In this document: in pieces, positions 20,708 through 33,900 of the stretch
Layout of the letters: each line of letters opens with the position of its first letter
How positions within the stretch are numbered: the stretch's first letter is position 1
Assembly (NCBI RefSeq): GCF_033958435.1
Contig: NC_134145.1
Location: forward strand, 35,119,501 to 35,183,500
Source: Carettochelys insculpta
Lineage: Eukaryota; Chordata; Testudines; Carettochelyidae
Direction of reading: 5' to 3'
Length of the DNA: 64,000 bases
Translations under genes and position numbers: made by a program
Notes under the pieces: generated by a model
What the model was told of the DNA's origin: nothing
Database searches by the model: none
What the model saw: only the letters and a program-made list of their open reading frames with translations

Positions 20708-21418
20708 GGCTACGTCTACACGTGAAGCCTACATCGAAATAGCTTATTTCGATGTAGCGACATCGAAATAGGCTATTTTGATGAATAACGTCTACACGTC
20801 CTCCAGGGCTGGCAACGTCGATGTTCAACTTCGACGTTGCGCAGCACCACATCGAAATAGGCGCTGCGAGGGAACGTCTACATGCCAAAGTGGCACACAT
20901 TGAAATAAGGGTGCCAGGCACAGCTGCAGACAGGGTCACAGGGTGGACTCAACAGCAAGCCGCTCCCTTAAAGGGCCCCTCCCAGACATAGTTGCACTAA
21001 ACAACACAAGATACACAGAGCCGACAACTGGTTGCAGACCCTGTGCCTGCAGCATGGATCCCCAGCTGCCGCAGCAGCAGCCAGAAGCCCTGGGCTAAGG
21101 GCTGCTGCCCACGGTGACCATAGAGCCCCGCAGGGGCTCAAGAGAGAGCGTCTCTCAACCCCTCAGCTGATGGCTGCCATGGTGGACCCCACTATTTCGA
21201 TGTTGCGGGACGTGCAATGACTACACGGTCCCTACTTTGACGTTGAACGTCGAAGTAGGGCGCTATCCCCATCTCCTGATGAGGATAGTGACTTCGACGT
21301 CTCGCCGCCTAACGTTGAAGTTAACTTCGAAATAGCGCCCGACGCGTGTAGCCGTGACGGGCGCTATTTCGAAGTTAGTGCCGCTACTTCGAAGTAGCGT
21401 GCACGTGTAGACACGGCT
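20708..21418. mobile_element. Harbinger internal-deletion MITE, solo copy
   Basis: The 711-bp relative of the nested copy at 17771-18427 has termini ggctacgtctacacgtgaag and cacgtgtagacacggct. The left arm has the CATCGAAATAG array and promoter block, then a short frame that starts MDPQLPQQQPEALG and stops. The right arm carries GACGTTGAACGTCG and the CTACTTCGAAGTAG palindrome. A matching 3-bp target duplication was not clear. The high similarity of the two copies suggests recent amplification. Confidence 0.88.
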
Positions 21419-24090
21419 ATGCTGAAATGTCATATTTGAATATCAAATTGGACACTGGATTTGGACACTGTTGAGATAAGGTTGGACTGTGAACCTCCCT
21501 TGCTAAATAAATTTTTTAAAGGATTCTTCTCAATGTCTTTTCACTAATCAAAGAAGTAATTTGATTTATTGAGGGTTTGCAAAAGTGAAATATTCCTTTG
21601 CTATTCTGAAAGGATTTGGGAAATTGCCCACACTTTTCCTTCTCAAATAGGCATATTTTTCCTTTCATTCCTTTCCTTTCATTTCCTTTCATAATCTGCT
21701 TATCCCGACTCCACTTACATGATGCAGTATCATGTGGATATCAGCTCAGTTGCAGCAGTCTCTCTCTTATGAGAAATGAATAGTCAGGCTCTATATTGAA
21801 TGGCATGTTCTTTGGTATTATAGCTATGCAACAGTTAAAGTGATAGCCATCTCATTGGGGCTGGATATCTTAACTCCTTAGCTATTATTCCTGTTGTTTA
21901 TTTTGTGAACATCTGTCAATTATATTGATACTTATATAGACAAAACAATGCAAAGGGGATTTTCTGAGGACCTGTTTACATCTTTCTTGTTCCATTACTA
22001 GTGAGATCTGCTTTTGCAAACTGGGGAATAGGCTATACAACCTGGCTATTTGCAACAACCTGTGCCTCTGTACAAGCGCTGGTTTGTGTTCCCATAAGAC
22101 CCTGATGATGTGTGAGTTCTGTGGTAAGAAAATACAATACAGCAATAGCAGTATAATATGAGTAGACAGAATATAATTAAGTTGAATTTTAATCAGGCTG
22201 CTGGGACTCCTCATGTGGATGGGTGTTTTCAGGATCAGGCCTTTAAATGTTTTATTGAGGGTACTACATTATGTTGTTAAAAGGATTTATTCATTAGGAG
22301 ACCCAGGTTAGTTACAGGTTGCTAGGCAATACAAGTCCCATTACCTGAGTTATTTAATCTTGAATCTTATCCTAGTAGTTCTGTGCATATGTGCATTTGA
22401 CTGTAATATCTGGAAAATACCCTTCCTTGCTCACTTTCCCTCTAACAATACAGTTATAAAATTTAGTTCTAGTTTTACAGACAAAAGGTACAATTTTATT
22501 TTAATAACTGAATACTTTTATCATGTAATACCAATGGAAATTGTAAAACAAAGGAATATTATTTAACAAGTGGACAAACTCCATTTATGTGAGAATAGTA
22601 CAGTGTGGGGCTGACTTCTCACCAGAAAGCAAGTTCATTTCATAATCTTATCCTTAAATATTTTCATCTGTCCATAAATTTGTCAGTTTCCATGCAGCAC
22701 TGGTAGGTGAAGTAAATCTCTTTAACTATTTCCTTGATAGACTTGTCAGCATTAATCAAGGTTTCTAGGTACACATAAGATTCCCTTCTATGACTTCACT
22801 ACTACTGCATTTTATCACTTTGTCTATTGTCCTTCTTCCAAGATTTCATCTTTATGGCACTTATTCTGTACAAGTCAACTTCACCAATTCTTCATGATAG
22901 CACATAGTATCATTAATTCAGAAAAGTCTGTCAGTTGAACGATGTCATCTGTATAATTTTTTTTTCTGGAGTTAAGTTTGTTTACATTTGGTACCAAAGT
23001 AAAAAATTACCAAACCAATGTTTTAACAGATTAGTGTATGGTCTGGGAGTAGCTGCAGTAAATGAAACAAACATCCAAAGGCAGGAGGTGATAGAGATGA
23101 AAGTTGTTCAACAGATGGAAAGTTTAAAGGGGAATGACTTTAAGGCAAGTGAAGAAGTTAGAAGAAAAGAAGGATGTGAAATCAGTATGGGATTGGCTAC
23201 AATCAAAAAATATTGCAGAAGACAAACAGATGTTACAGTGCCAAAGAAAATAGTGCAAACATAGCCAATGTCAGCCTGAGTAAGAGGATGATAGCAGAGA
23301 CAGCCTAAGGAGGGACATGACTGGGTTTGGCTTAATGGAAGAACAGGTCATGAACCGCTCTTACTGAGGGTGCTGCACTACTCCCCATAACTGCAAAAAT
23401 GCAGTGAAATGAAGAAAAGAATAATTCTTCAGTGATTTTTCATTTTAAAATTTAACTGATTTTCAGAAATCTTTTACACCTGGCCATACCACCACTTTCG
23501 GGCAGACATAGAGAAACATATGAAAACTGACAAATCAATTTTCTATGCCTTTTAAACAAACATGCACATGAAAATAGTCATGCCCCGTCTGACTTCAAAA
23601 CAGAGGTCGTCCCAATGCACCCAGAGTACCAAGCTGTCTTGTCTAGTTCTACATATCAACTTCTACCTCTTTAAACTGCTTAGTTAAACCATTCGTGCAA
23701 ACTCCTGTGTTGACACTTATTTCAGCTGAAAAGTGACTTATTTTGGTTTAGTTTTGCCTGAAAGTTTACTAAGGAAAGCTAAACTAATATAAGCCTGCTT
23801 TAAACTAGGCTTGTCCAAAGACAGCTTTTACAGTGATGTATCTGTACGGTGTAAGTGACTTTAGAAACCATTATAGTGAAAGAGTTCTGTTATACTGAAG
23901 CCAGCACGCACACACACCTCCCCCTTGTGCAGATGCGGTAGTGCTGCTACAGAAGAATTTATAAATTCTAGGTTTGTTTTGATCCGCGGTAAGAGGTTGC
24001 ACTGCTCTATCGTTTCTAACCGGATTCAACACCACCATGTAGACCGGGCTGGAGAGGTCCTTTGGACCGGTGTAAGTACCCCAATGTAAC
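21419..24090. other. Intergenic DNA left of SLC44A3
   Basis: AT-rich, with no gene recognised. A TTTCCTTTCATT-type microsatellite is at about 21655-21695. A 109-codon open frame at 22935-23264 has no recognisable domain and no splice or expression evidence. This is the only long stretch of the first 24 kb without an obvious transposon. Confidence 0.55.
21655..21695. repeat. CTTTC/CATTT microsatellite
   Basis: Imperfect repeats of tttcctttcatt and ttcctttc. Confidence 0.7.
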
Positions 24091-24099
24091 ACCCCTCTC

Positions 24100-24990
24100 A
24101 TCTTTGAGTGAGCGCCGCTCCCAGAGGAGCACGCGCGGCTGTACCGGGGTCCTGGTGCAGCTGGACCTCCTGCGCCACTCACACCGCGCGCCAGGGGAGT
24201 CAGCGCTGGCCGCCCATGGCCGCGTTCCCGCCCCGCGGGGGCTCGGCACCTGTGCAGCTCGGCTCTGACACGGGGCCCCGGGGTAGGTGCGCGCGCGAAC
24301 GGCCCGGCTGGGGGTGGGTCCGGCAGCGGCCCTGCTCGAGGCGAGGCCCTGCCGGGCCCGCCCCGCCCCGCCCCGCCCCGCCCCGGGCTCGGAGCGGGGG
24401 AAGGGGCCGTACCTGCGTCCCACACCACCGCCGCGGGAGGGAGTTGCAGGCGGGCTGCTGGGCTCTGCACTTCCTGCACCGCTGCGGGCGGGCGGACCGA
24501 GCCGGGCTGTGCACGGCACGGCGGGGCCCGGAGCATGGCGTGCTGCTGGGGCGAGTATCAGGTAGGACGGCAGCGGCGGCGGGAACCCAGCGCCTCGGCG
24601 GGACGCCCCGGGGGCCTGGGCTTCGCGACCGGCTGCAGCCCCGTGGAGGAGCTGTCGGCTGCGCGGCCGCGGGAGGGAAAGTGTCGCCCCCTGACTTGTC
24701 GGGGGAGCGCCACCTCCACGCCGGCCTCCCCTCAGGCGACTGTGGCAGAGGCAGAAGCTCCCGCTCGTGAGGAGCGAGGATGGGACTCGCTTACTCCGTG
24801 CACGCGCTGCCTCGCTTGGCTCTGCGGCGGCCCTCGGGACCTCAGGGTCTTGGGGTGGCTTCGCCCCCCAGCGCTCTCACCTCCTCGCCAGCAGCGAGAA
24901 ACGGGAAAGGCCTGTCAGGAGGAGAGCTTGGTGCGCGCTGCTACAGCCCTGGCTGTCCAGAGTGACTCCATGGGCGCCGCAGCGAGGGAG
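24100..24990 (+). promoter_or_regulatory. CpG-island promoter of SLC44A3
   Basis: The base composition changes abruptly to GC-rich DNA with dense CpG, centred on exon 1. At 24356-24385 a row of CCCGCCCCG units forms tandem GC boxes (Sp1/KLF type) about 160 bp upstream of the start codon. No TATA box is evident. This is the typical architecture of a broadly expressed vertebrate promoter. Transcription in both directions is possible, but no conserved antisense product is seen. Confidence 0.75.
24535..24561 (+). CDS. SLC44A3: SLC44A3 coding exon 1
   Basis: It encodes MACCWGEYQ and ends at CAG|gtaggac. The ATG has A at -3 and G at +4, a strong initiation context, and lines up with the short N-terminus of mammalian CTL3. 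Phase 0 into intron 1 (906 bp). Confidence 0.93.
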
Positions 24991-27900
24991 CTCAAAGGCT
25001 GGCCCTAATTCAGGTCCCTCCTGTTGCCACAGGCCTAACCTGACTGATTTGACACTTGAATCCAAAGGGGTAAGAAGCGGCCAAGTTGCCCGTTCTGTCC
25101 GGGGCACAACACTTACGAAACGGAGGCGGGAAGGGGCTAGTTCACAGTTGTTTGACTGTTGTTCTTTGCCCAGAAGAGTCACATGCTAGTACTCAGTGAA
25201 CAAGATCTTGTGCTGGTGTGGGGTCTCCAGATGTTAGGGTCAGTGAATAGCTACTGTTTAGCTGAATGTGCCCCAGTTTCCCTGCACTCATGATTTGGAG
25301 GACAATTAGGTTACTTAATATAGTAGTATCGTGCACTATATACATTGTGTTTTTAAAATTACACAAATTAACAAACATCTGACGTGTGCATGCTAAGTTA
25401 CTCTTTCAGTGCTGTTCAGATCTTGAAGCTATCTTTAACTGCACTTAATATTTATGTTTCATTTTAGGTTTCCGTAGATGGGATTTCTGGACAAAGAGAA
25501 TGGAGACCTCTACTTTATAGAAGATGTACAGATGTACTCTGGTTGATTTTATTCTTTCTTTTTTGGGCTGGTTTGGTAAGCATGCTATCTATTGAAAGAA
25601 CTTTAATATTTAGCACTACTGTGGAGGTTAAAGTGAATCCGAATAAAAATTCAGGTGACATCTCAGCAGCAATTGTAGGGCCTCAATGTTGTAGTCAGGT
25701 CAGATGATCTTTGTGCCTCCACAAAGCCACACTGAAGTCAGTTTTGTTCCACACAACTGGGTGGGTCTTGTTGCAAGGTTACTATGGCCAGATCATCTTG
25801 TACTTAGACTCTGTCCCCAAGATCTTCTTTCTTTTTGTTATGTTTATGTCCAGTGTTTAGGGATGTGGGGGCACTAGTATTACCACAATACAAACTTGTA
25901 ATCGTAGTCTTGTGTTCAGTTTTTTAATATTTTTATTCAAATTGCAGTTAATGCAAAAGAGCATTGTATAAGCCTCTTGCACACTTTATAAGCTAAACTG
26001 ACTTGGAAGGCAGGAGGTTTGTACGCTATCGCATGCTTAAAGTCCAGGTACCTATAAGATGTCAGCAGTTTAAACATACCAAACCATGGTGGTTTCCAGC
26101 AATTTTTTTCTTTCATTTTTCTTGTTGGTTACTGTCTGATATATTTTATTAATATTTGAATTATGATTTCTTTTTATTTGAAATAAATTTTTGGTGAAGT
26201 CACTCTTATTTGTTCACATAGGCACTGGTTTTGTTTCAGGTTGTTTCACTATGCACATTTTTGGTGCATACATGTTGGCACAACCTCTTGTAATTATTTA
26301 ATGTTTGCAGCCAGCCATTTGCTAGCAGTAGTTTTAGATCACATTCAAAGTGCTGGGTTTTTTTGTCTTAGTTTGCAATCTGTGTGTAAGCAGTATGGAC
26401 CAACTTAGCAAATAAATTCAGTTGAACTTGTAACTTCCATCTATCTCTGAATTTTTTTTAAAAGGAATTAGGGATGTTAATGGCTAAGTGGTAGGAGCTG
26501 GAGCAGGCCCCAACCTGGTGCAAGGATTGGGTTGCTCCAGTCTTGAAGGGCAGCTGCAGGTGGGGAGTGCTCCAGCCTCCTTAGATCTCCCCCTTCCCCC
26601 CACCTACACATACACACCTGTTTAATGGTTAATTGGTTAAATCTAGTGTTTCACTGGTTAAATCATTAGACAGGTTTTTACATCCCTAGAAGTTATATGT
26701 AGAAGTTAGGTCACAAAATGCTACTGCATCTGTTTTTAGTTCACTGGTAGCTGTCTGCTGGGAATGTATTTACTGTATAAACTGGATCTAAAAACATTTT
26801 GATATAGTAACAGAGTTTAGATTCACATATACAGAGCAACCTTAACTATGGTGGCACTACACTGCTATAAGACAAATTAATATATAAAAATTTTGTCCTC
26901 ACAGTACTCAAGTGGTGTAAATCAGAGATTCTCAGTCATTTTCCTTCTGAATCCTCTTCCCCGCAATATGCTATAAAAATTCTAAGGCCGAGTGAGGGTG
27001 GACTTGGGGCTATGAGTTATAGCTGGATGGGGGTGTAACACAACTTGGTACATTAGCCTTGTGGGGCACCATAGCTCTGGATTTGGGCCACTGGGAGTAG
27101 TAGGCAGGTCTGGGTAATAGGCATGCTGGTAATTTGACTTCTAGTTTGGGTGAGGGAGCTTGTATCAGCTTTGCATGGCAGGGGTGTGGAGGGAGCACTA
27201 CCTCCACTCCCTGACTGACCTAAGCAGAGCGTTCAGTCACTTGGTTTGGGAGAGGGGGATGCGACCAAAAAATTATAATTCTTCTTTGAGTGTTCCCATG
27301 GGTGCTCCACCTTAGGGCCGTGTCTACACTAGCCCAAAACTTTGCAATGGCCATGCAAATGGCCATTTTGAAGTTTACTAATGAAGTGCTAAAATACGTA
27401 TTCAGCGCCTCATTAGAATGCTGGCAGCTGTGGCACTTCAAAATTGACATGGCTGGCCACGACGCGGCTCGTCCAGTTGGGACTCCTTTTTGAAAGGACC
27501 CCGGCAACTTCAAAATCCCCTTACTCCTATCTGTTGTTAGGAATAAGGGGATTTCGAAGTTGCTGGGGTCCTTTCAAAAAGGAGCCCCATTTGGATGAGC
27601 CGCATGGTGGCAAGCTGCGCCAATTTCGAAGTGCCGTGGCTTCCGGCATTCTAACGAGGCGCTGAATATGTATTTCAGCGCTTCATTAGTAAACTTCAAA
27701 ATGGCCATTTCAAAGTTTTGAGCTAGTGTAGACATAGCCTAGGTGTCAGGCTTGCCCTGGCGCTGCAGCTCAGAGATCTTGAGAGCTGTTTTCGGCTACA
27801 CCGCGCAGGCTCCGCCATGCCATTTTGTGCTCTTTCTGTCACGTGCATGATCCGGTCTCAGCCAGTTTCTTTCAACCGCCAGCAGCTGCAGAGGGAGCAT

Positions 27901-30900
27901 TTAACTTCTCCTCAGCCTTTACCACTGTTCAACTTATTTCTTCTCCTTTTCTCCTTGTTCAAGACCTGAGATAGAGACTCTTATAGTTAAAGTTGTAGTT
28001 TTAAAGTTTTAGAAGTTTTTAAGCGTTACTCTTCATGTTCTTAAGTTTAAGTACTTAAAGCTACCAAGTTAACAGTTGTTTTCAGTTAAGCCTTCTTGAC
28101 AGACTTCTGTGGAGTGAAGGGACTCCTTATTCTTATCTAAGTGGACTTATTTGCATTTTAAAGAAACTGATAATCAAGCCCAGCACAGCCGGTTTTAAGA
28201 AGTGATATTTTTCCAGAGGCGGGCCTCAGATGGCCATTCCAAATATATTCGCTGTCTCGGAGAAGGCCATGTTCCACAGAAGTGCCTGCATTGTTCAAAG
28301 GTTACCGCACGGGCCTGGAGAGACAGGGAAATGCAGCTGCACATGATCCTCTTCAAGGAGGCCCTCCAGCCTTCTTCTCTTGAAAGTGCTAGGCCTTCCC
28401 AAGATAGCTAGCACAAGCGCAGAGCACTTTCTTCTGCAGCTGCTGCCCACAAGCATCCTAGAGCCTCCCCAGCCTGATCATTGCCTAGTTTACCCAGAGA
28501 AATGATGAGGGAGGCTGAAAGCATTGTTGAAATGGTCTCTGGCACGTCTAAAAAGTCCAAGATCAAGGAGACAATTTTGCTGATGGCACCAGCGCACGAA
28601 ATGGAACCAAGTGGTAGATCAGTGCCAGACCGTCCAAAGATGGCACCAACAGCTTCTGCTCTGCAATGTTCGGTACTGATGGTCCAGAGTTCAGCGGCAT
28701 TGGAGGCCCTGGCACTGACCTGTGCATCACCAACTCTTGCGGCACTGAGCCCATTGGCACTGAGCATTCCGGCTCTCTGCTGTGTTTCATCAGCACCAAC
28801 TGCCTTGCACTCTGCCAAGGACCTAATTAAAACTACAGATAAAGACTCTAAGCATGCCAACGCCAAGTCTAAGTCCAAGCACATGCACACTCCCAAGTCT
28901 TCACCGCAATGCTTGTCACCGCCTGTTTGTTACCTCGCAAATATCTCCAGGATTGTATTCAATTCCATCACCGTTCCTGTGTCCCTTGTTACCTTATCAC
29001 AGATCAAGGTTGCCTTCACCATTTCTAAAGCCACAATCTCCTTCCTTGCACGAGGTCGAATCACAGAGGCACCAGGGTAGCCACCCCTCCATATCACCAC
29101 CTCCCTTGTCCAGGCGCTCACAGTCTTATTCTTCACAAAGGCATGGTTATAGGTACCAGTCTCCCTACAGATGCTGCTCACCTGCAAGGCATCAGCACCA
29201 TCCCAGCTGTGCTAGATCCTGGGACTATGAGGCACGTTATCGTCAAGAATGAGACGTGCATGAGCGACAGGAGTCACGAGAAAGATAGTCCATAGCATCC
29301 TAGTCTCCCAGCCCATCTTCAGTACCTCTGCCATCATCAGAGCCTCAGCCTCCATCTCTGCCACCTCTGTCTGGGGAAGAGGAAGCCCATTTTTCTGATA
29401 CTGACTCATCTTCCAGGCCATCATGGACAACTGATCTATCCTCATCTTTGCTTGATGAGGCTGTTATCAGTGGTGATACATCTCCCCCAGTGATCTCAGG
29501 GAGTTTCAGGACTTGTTCCTTCGGGTAACCAGTATGCAAGGTGTTAAAATGGCAGAAATCCAAGAGAGGAAACAAGCCCTGTTAAGGAACCTTATGCCCC
29601 CTGTTTCCTCAAAGATTGCTATCTCCTTGGGTGAGGCCATTGTGGAAGCAGCTGACAACATATGGCAGATGGCAGCCTCTGCTCCTGCTACCAACAAAAG
29701 AGTGGATAAGAAATACTTTGTCCCTTCTACAGGTATGGAGTACTTATTCACCCACACCCAGCCAAACTCGCTGGTGGTGTAGTGCTCTCAGCAGAGAGCT
29801 AAAGTGCCACAGTACAAATCTACCAATAGGTACTCTAAGCGTGTTGACCTTTTTGGCCAGAAGATTTATTCTTCCTCCACACTTAAGAACGTAAGAATGG
29901 CCATTACTGGGTCAGACCAAAGGTCCATCTAGTCCAGCGTCTCGTCTGCCTACAGTGGCCAGTCCCAGGTTCCCTAGAGGGGTGGACCAAAGACAATACT
30001 CAGGCAGCTTGTCTCCTGCCATCCGTCTCCAGCCTCTGACAAACAGGCCAGGGACACAATTCCTACCCCCAGGCTAATAGCCTTATGTGGACCTAACCTC
30101 CATGAATTTATCTAGCTCTTCTTTGAACTCTCTTATAGTCCTAACCTTCACAATCTCCTCTGGCAAAGAGTTCCAGAGGCTGACTGCGTGCTGTGTGAAA
30201 AAGTATGGCCAATTTTGTGGCCCATTTGTTGAACCACAGCTTTGACGATTACTCTAAGTTAACATTGCTAATGGAGTACTTATCTGACTCTAAGAAGCCA
30301 TTACTGAAAGCGGTGATCCAGGAAGGCTGTGCTGCTACCAGGACCAGCATCCAGATTGCCTTCAAAGTGGCTGACATGGCAGCTTAATCTACGGCCATGA
30401 CTATAGTTATGAGGAGGGCATCTTGCCTTCAAACTTTGCGCTCCCCCAAAGAGTTCCACAGTAAAGTGGAGGATCTGCCCTTTGACAAACAAAAACTTTT
30501 CACCAAATCTATGGATACGTTGCTACAGTCCAGCAAGAATTCCCGTACTACCCTCAGAACTCTGGGTATGTACATGCTGCCATATAGAGGCAGACAGTTC
30601 AGCCCGTATCAAAGGAGGTACTACCAGCCATTCCTGAGGCAGTACCAACCGAGACAAAGTGATCAGTCCATGTCTTCCCAGAGACCACTGAAGTGTAGGA
30701 GCAACCAGGCTCGTGGCCAACAACAGCAGCAGCAAATGAGGCAGCAAGTTTGACGGTGTGGTCGAGAACTACAGCCCCATCAAGACGATAGTCACGTCCC
30801 CTTCCCAAAATTGTTCCAGCACCGCTTGCGACCATACCTCAAACAGTGGTCCAGAGTAACAACAGACAGATGGGTGTTGGAAATAGTATCTTTGGGTTAA

Positions 30901-33900
30901 GTCATCCCTCTTCAAGCTGTCCCACCCACCACTCCTCCTAGCCCGTCCCTCTTGAGGGACCCCTCTCATGAGACTATGCTTCGACAAGAGGTGGATCACC
31001 TCCTCACCATAGGGGCAATGGAACCTGTTCTGGGCAAGTTCAGAGAGAGAGGCTTCTATTCCTGATACATCCTCACCCAAAAGATATCCGGAGATAGATC
31101 TTCAATATTTGAACCGCTGCCTCCAAAAACAATGCTTCAAAATGGTGATGTTGACCTCCATGATTCCTGTGCTAGATCATGGGGATTATAGCTCTCAACC
31201 TACAGGATGCCTACTTTCTTACAACTATCTGTCCCGCTCACAGGCGATTTCTACGGTTTGTGGTGGGCTAGGAATGTTTCCAGTACCAGTACTGCCCTTT
31301 GGCCTTGCCATGGCTCCTAGGGTATTCTCCAAGACCCTCGTGGTGGTTGTGGCACACCTTTGATGGCTAGACATCATCATCTTCCCATATTTGGACAATT
31401 TGTCTTATAAAAGAGGCATCTCAGACAGAGGTCAACACTATGATTCAGGTTACATTGGCCACCTTTCTCTCTTTGGGCCTCCTCATAAATGAACAGAAAT
31501 TGACCCTGGAGCCCACTCAAAACATAGAGTTTATTGGTGCGAGACTAGACTCCGACACTGCTCGTGAGTACCTTCCGCTCCAGCATTATCGTGATATTCA
31601 AAACATCATCCACATGGTCTCTACTAGGCTGATGATGCAGATTATAACTTGATTGCAACTCATGGGGGACATGGCTGCCACTTCTTATGTGGTCCAAAAT
31701 GCACACCTGCAGTTTCAATGCATCCAGCATTGGATAGTGACTGTGTATAGACCCACAAATCATGATCTTCACAAAGGGGTTACAGTGCCAAAAAACATCC
31801 TCCAATCCTTGCGGTGGTCAACGATACCAGACAAGCTACTAGCGGGTGTCTCGTTTCATAGGCCACAGCCCACTGTACTCATAACGACGGATGCTTCCCT
31901 ACTGGGTTGGGGAGCCCACCTCAACAGCCAGTCCATACAAGGCCAATGATCCACCACAGATGTGTCTCTCCACATAAATCTTTTGGCGCTCAGAGCAGTG
32001 TGCAACGCTTGTAGATGCTTTCTGCCATGCATTTGCAGCATGCCTGTCAAGATACTCACCACACAACATGGCTGTGATGTATTACATCAATCACCAAGGA
32101 GGAGAACACTCCAAGTATCTCTGTGCAGAGGCTATTTGTCTATGGTACTGGTGCATTCGTGAGAACATAACGCTGGTAGCTTCATACTTACCAGGTGTCA
32201 ACAATACGGAAGCAGATGCCTTGAGCAGTCGCTTCACGCCAGACCACAACTGGGAGATGTGCAGCGACATTCTTCTCCCTCCATTCCAGTGATGGGGATT
32301 CCCCATCATAGGCTTATTTTCTATCCATCTGAATTGTCAATGCCAATGATATTGCTCCAGAGCAAGCCTGAGGCCGAATTGCCTGGGTGACGCATTCTTG
32401 ATCACTTGGATGGGTCCAACACCCTACACGTTTCCCCCAAGAGTGCTAATTCCCAGAGTGCTGGCAAAGTCAACAGGGACAGAGCCAAGCTCATATTGAT
32501 AGCACCTGCATGGGTACGTCAGTACTGGTTCTCTGTCCTGCACAGGATGTTGTTGCACATGCCACAGCTCCTGCCTGGTCCCATGGATCTGTTGACTCAG
32601 AATCAAGGGGTGATCGTGCACCCACAACCTCGCAGTCTTTACCTCATGGCTTGGCTCATTGCTGGTTTGACAGTGCCGAGGACCTCTGCTCAGATCAAGT
32701 AAAAGTGGTCCTTATGCAGAGCAGATGGCAAAATACACGTAAGACTTGCCTTTCTAAGTGGAAGTGATTCGTGATCTGGTGCTCCTCCATGCAACTGTCT
32801 CCAAGTGAAGCACAGATCCACTCTATTCTGGACTACTTACTAGACTTAAAACAACAAGGTTCAGCACTGGCATCTTTGAAAGTGCACGTGGCTGCCACAT
32901 CAGCATTCAGGCACACACTAGACGGCACATCAGTCTTTGCTCACCCAGTTACAGCATGTTTTCGTAAAGGGCTGGCTAATCTCTACCCACCAAGGTGGCC
33001 TGTTGCACCCCCTTGGAGTTTGGACTTGGCTTAGAGACACTGATGAGAGGCCCGTTTGAGCCTACGGCCACAAGCCCACTCAGGCTGCTAACATTAAAGA
33101 CTGTGTTCCTCCCGGCAATTATGTCTGCCCAAAGGTGAGCAGGCTGTCTGCCCTCATGGTGACCCTGCCATACACACAATTTTTAACAAGGGTGGAGTGA
33201 TACTCAGCTTGCATCCTCGATTCATCCCCAAGGTCGCCTCGGAATTCCACATTAACGAGCCAATAGTGCTGCCTGCATTTTATCCTAAACCGGACGCCTC
33301 AGCCTGTGGGGTGCAGTTGCAGTCATTGGATGTTAGAAGGGCTCTAGCCTTCTACATTAACAGAACCAAACCCTTTCAGAGGACCAAGAGTCCGATGGTG
33401 TCTTTAGCCTGTTGTTCTAAAGGCAAAGTGATATGTTCACAGAGACTGTCTAACCTTATCACATCCTGCATCATGACTTGCTACTCCCTGCGGGGCATGT
33501 CCTTACCATGCCAACCAAGGATGCACTCCATCAGAGCGATGGCAGCGTCACTGGAGTTCTTCAGAGGAGTCCCCCTTCACAAAATCTGCAGGACAATGAC
33601 CTGCGCACCCTATGACACGGTAGACGACATAGTGCCTGATGAACAACAGATGACTGAGGATACCTCCTTGTCCACAGTGGTGGTGTCTGTCCTGGGTAGG
33701 ACTTGAATCCGGTACCCGCCTTCTTGTTTATTCGTGGGGGAGTACTGCTGCTCAGTCAGCTAAGGTGGCGCACCCACAGGGACGCTCGAAGAAGAAAAAG
33801 AAGTTACTCACCTTGGTGCAGCAACTTTGATTCTTCAAGATGTGTCTCCGTTTGTGCTCCACCATCCACTCTTCCTCCTTGCTTCGGATTCTTCTCTGTG

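Noticed and set aside
22935..23264. 109-codon open frame on +
   Set aside because: No recognised family, AT-rich surroundings, no promoter or splice signal; likely chance.
24016..24770. Long open frames on both strands over the CpG island (for example 24108-24770 on + and 23871-24536 on -)
   Set aside because: They follow from high GC content with few stop codons, do not agree between strands, and show no recognisable domain. Exon 1 of SLC44A3 explains the region.
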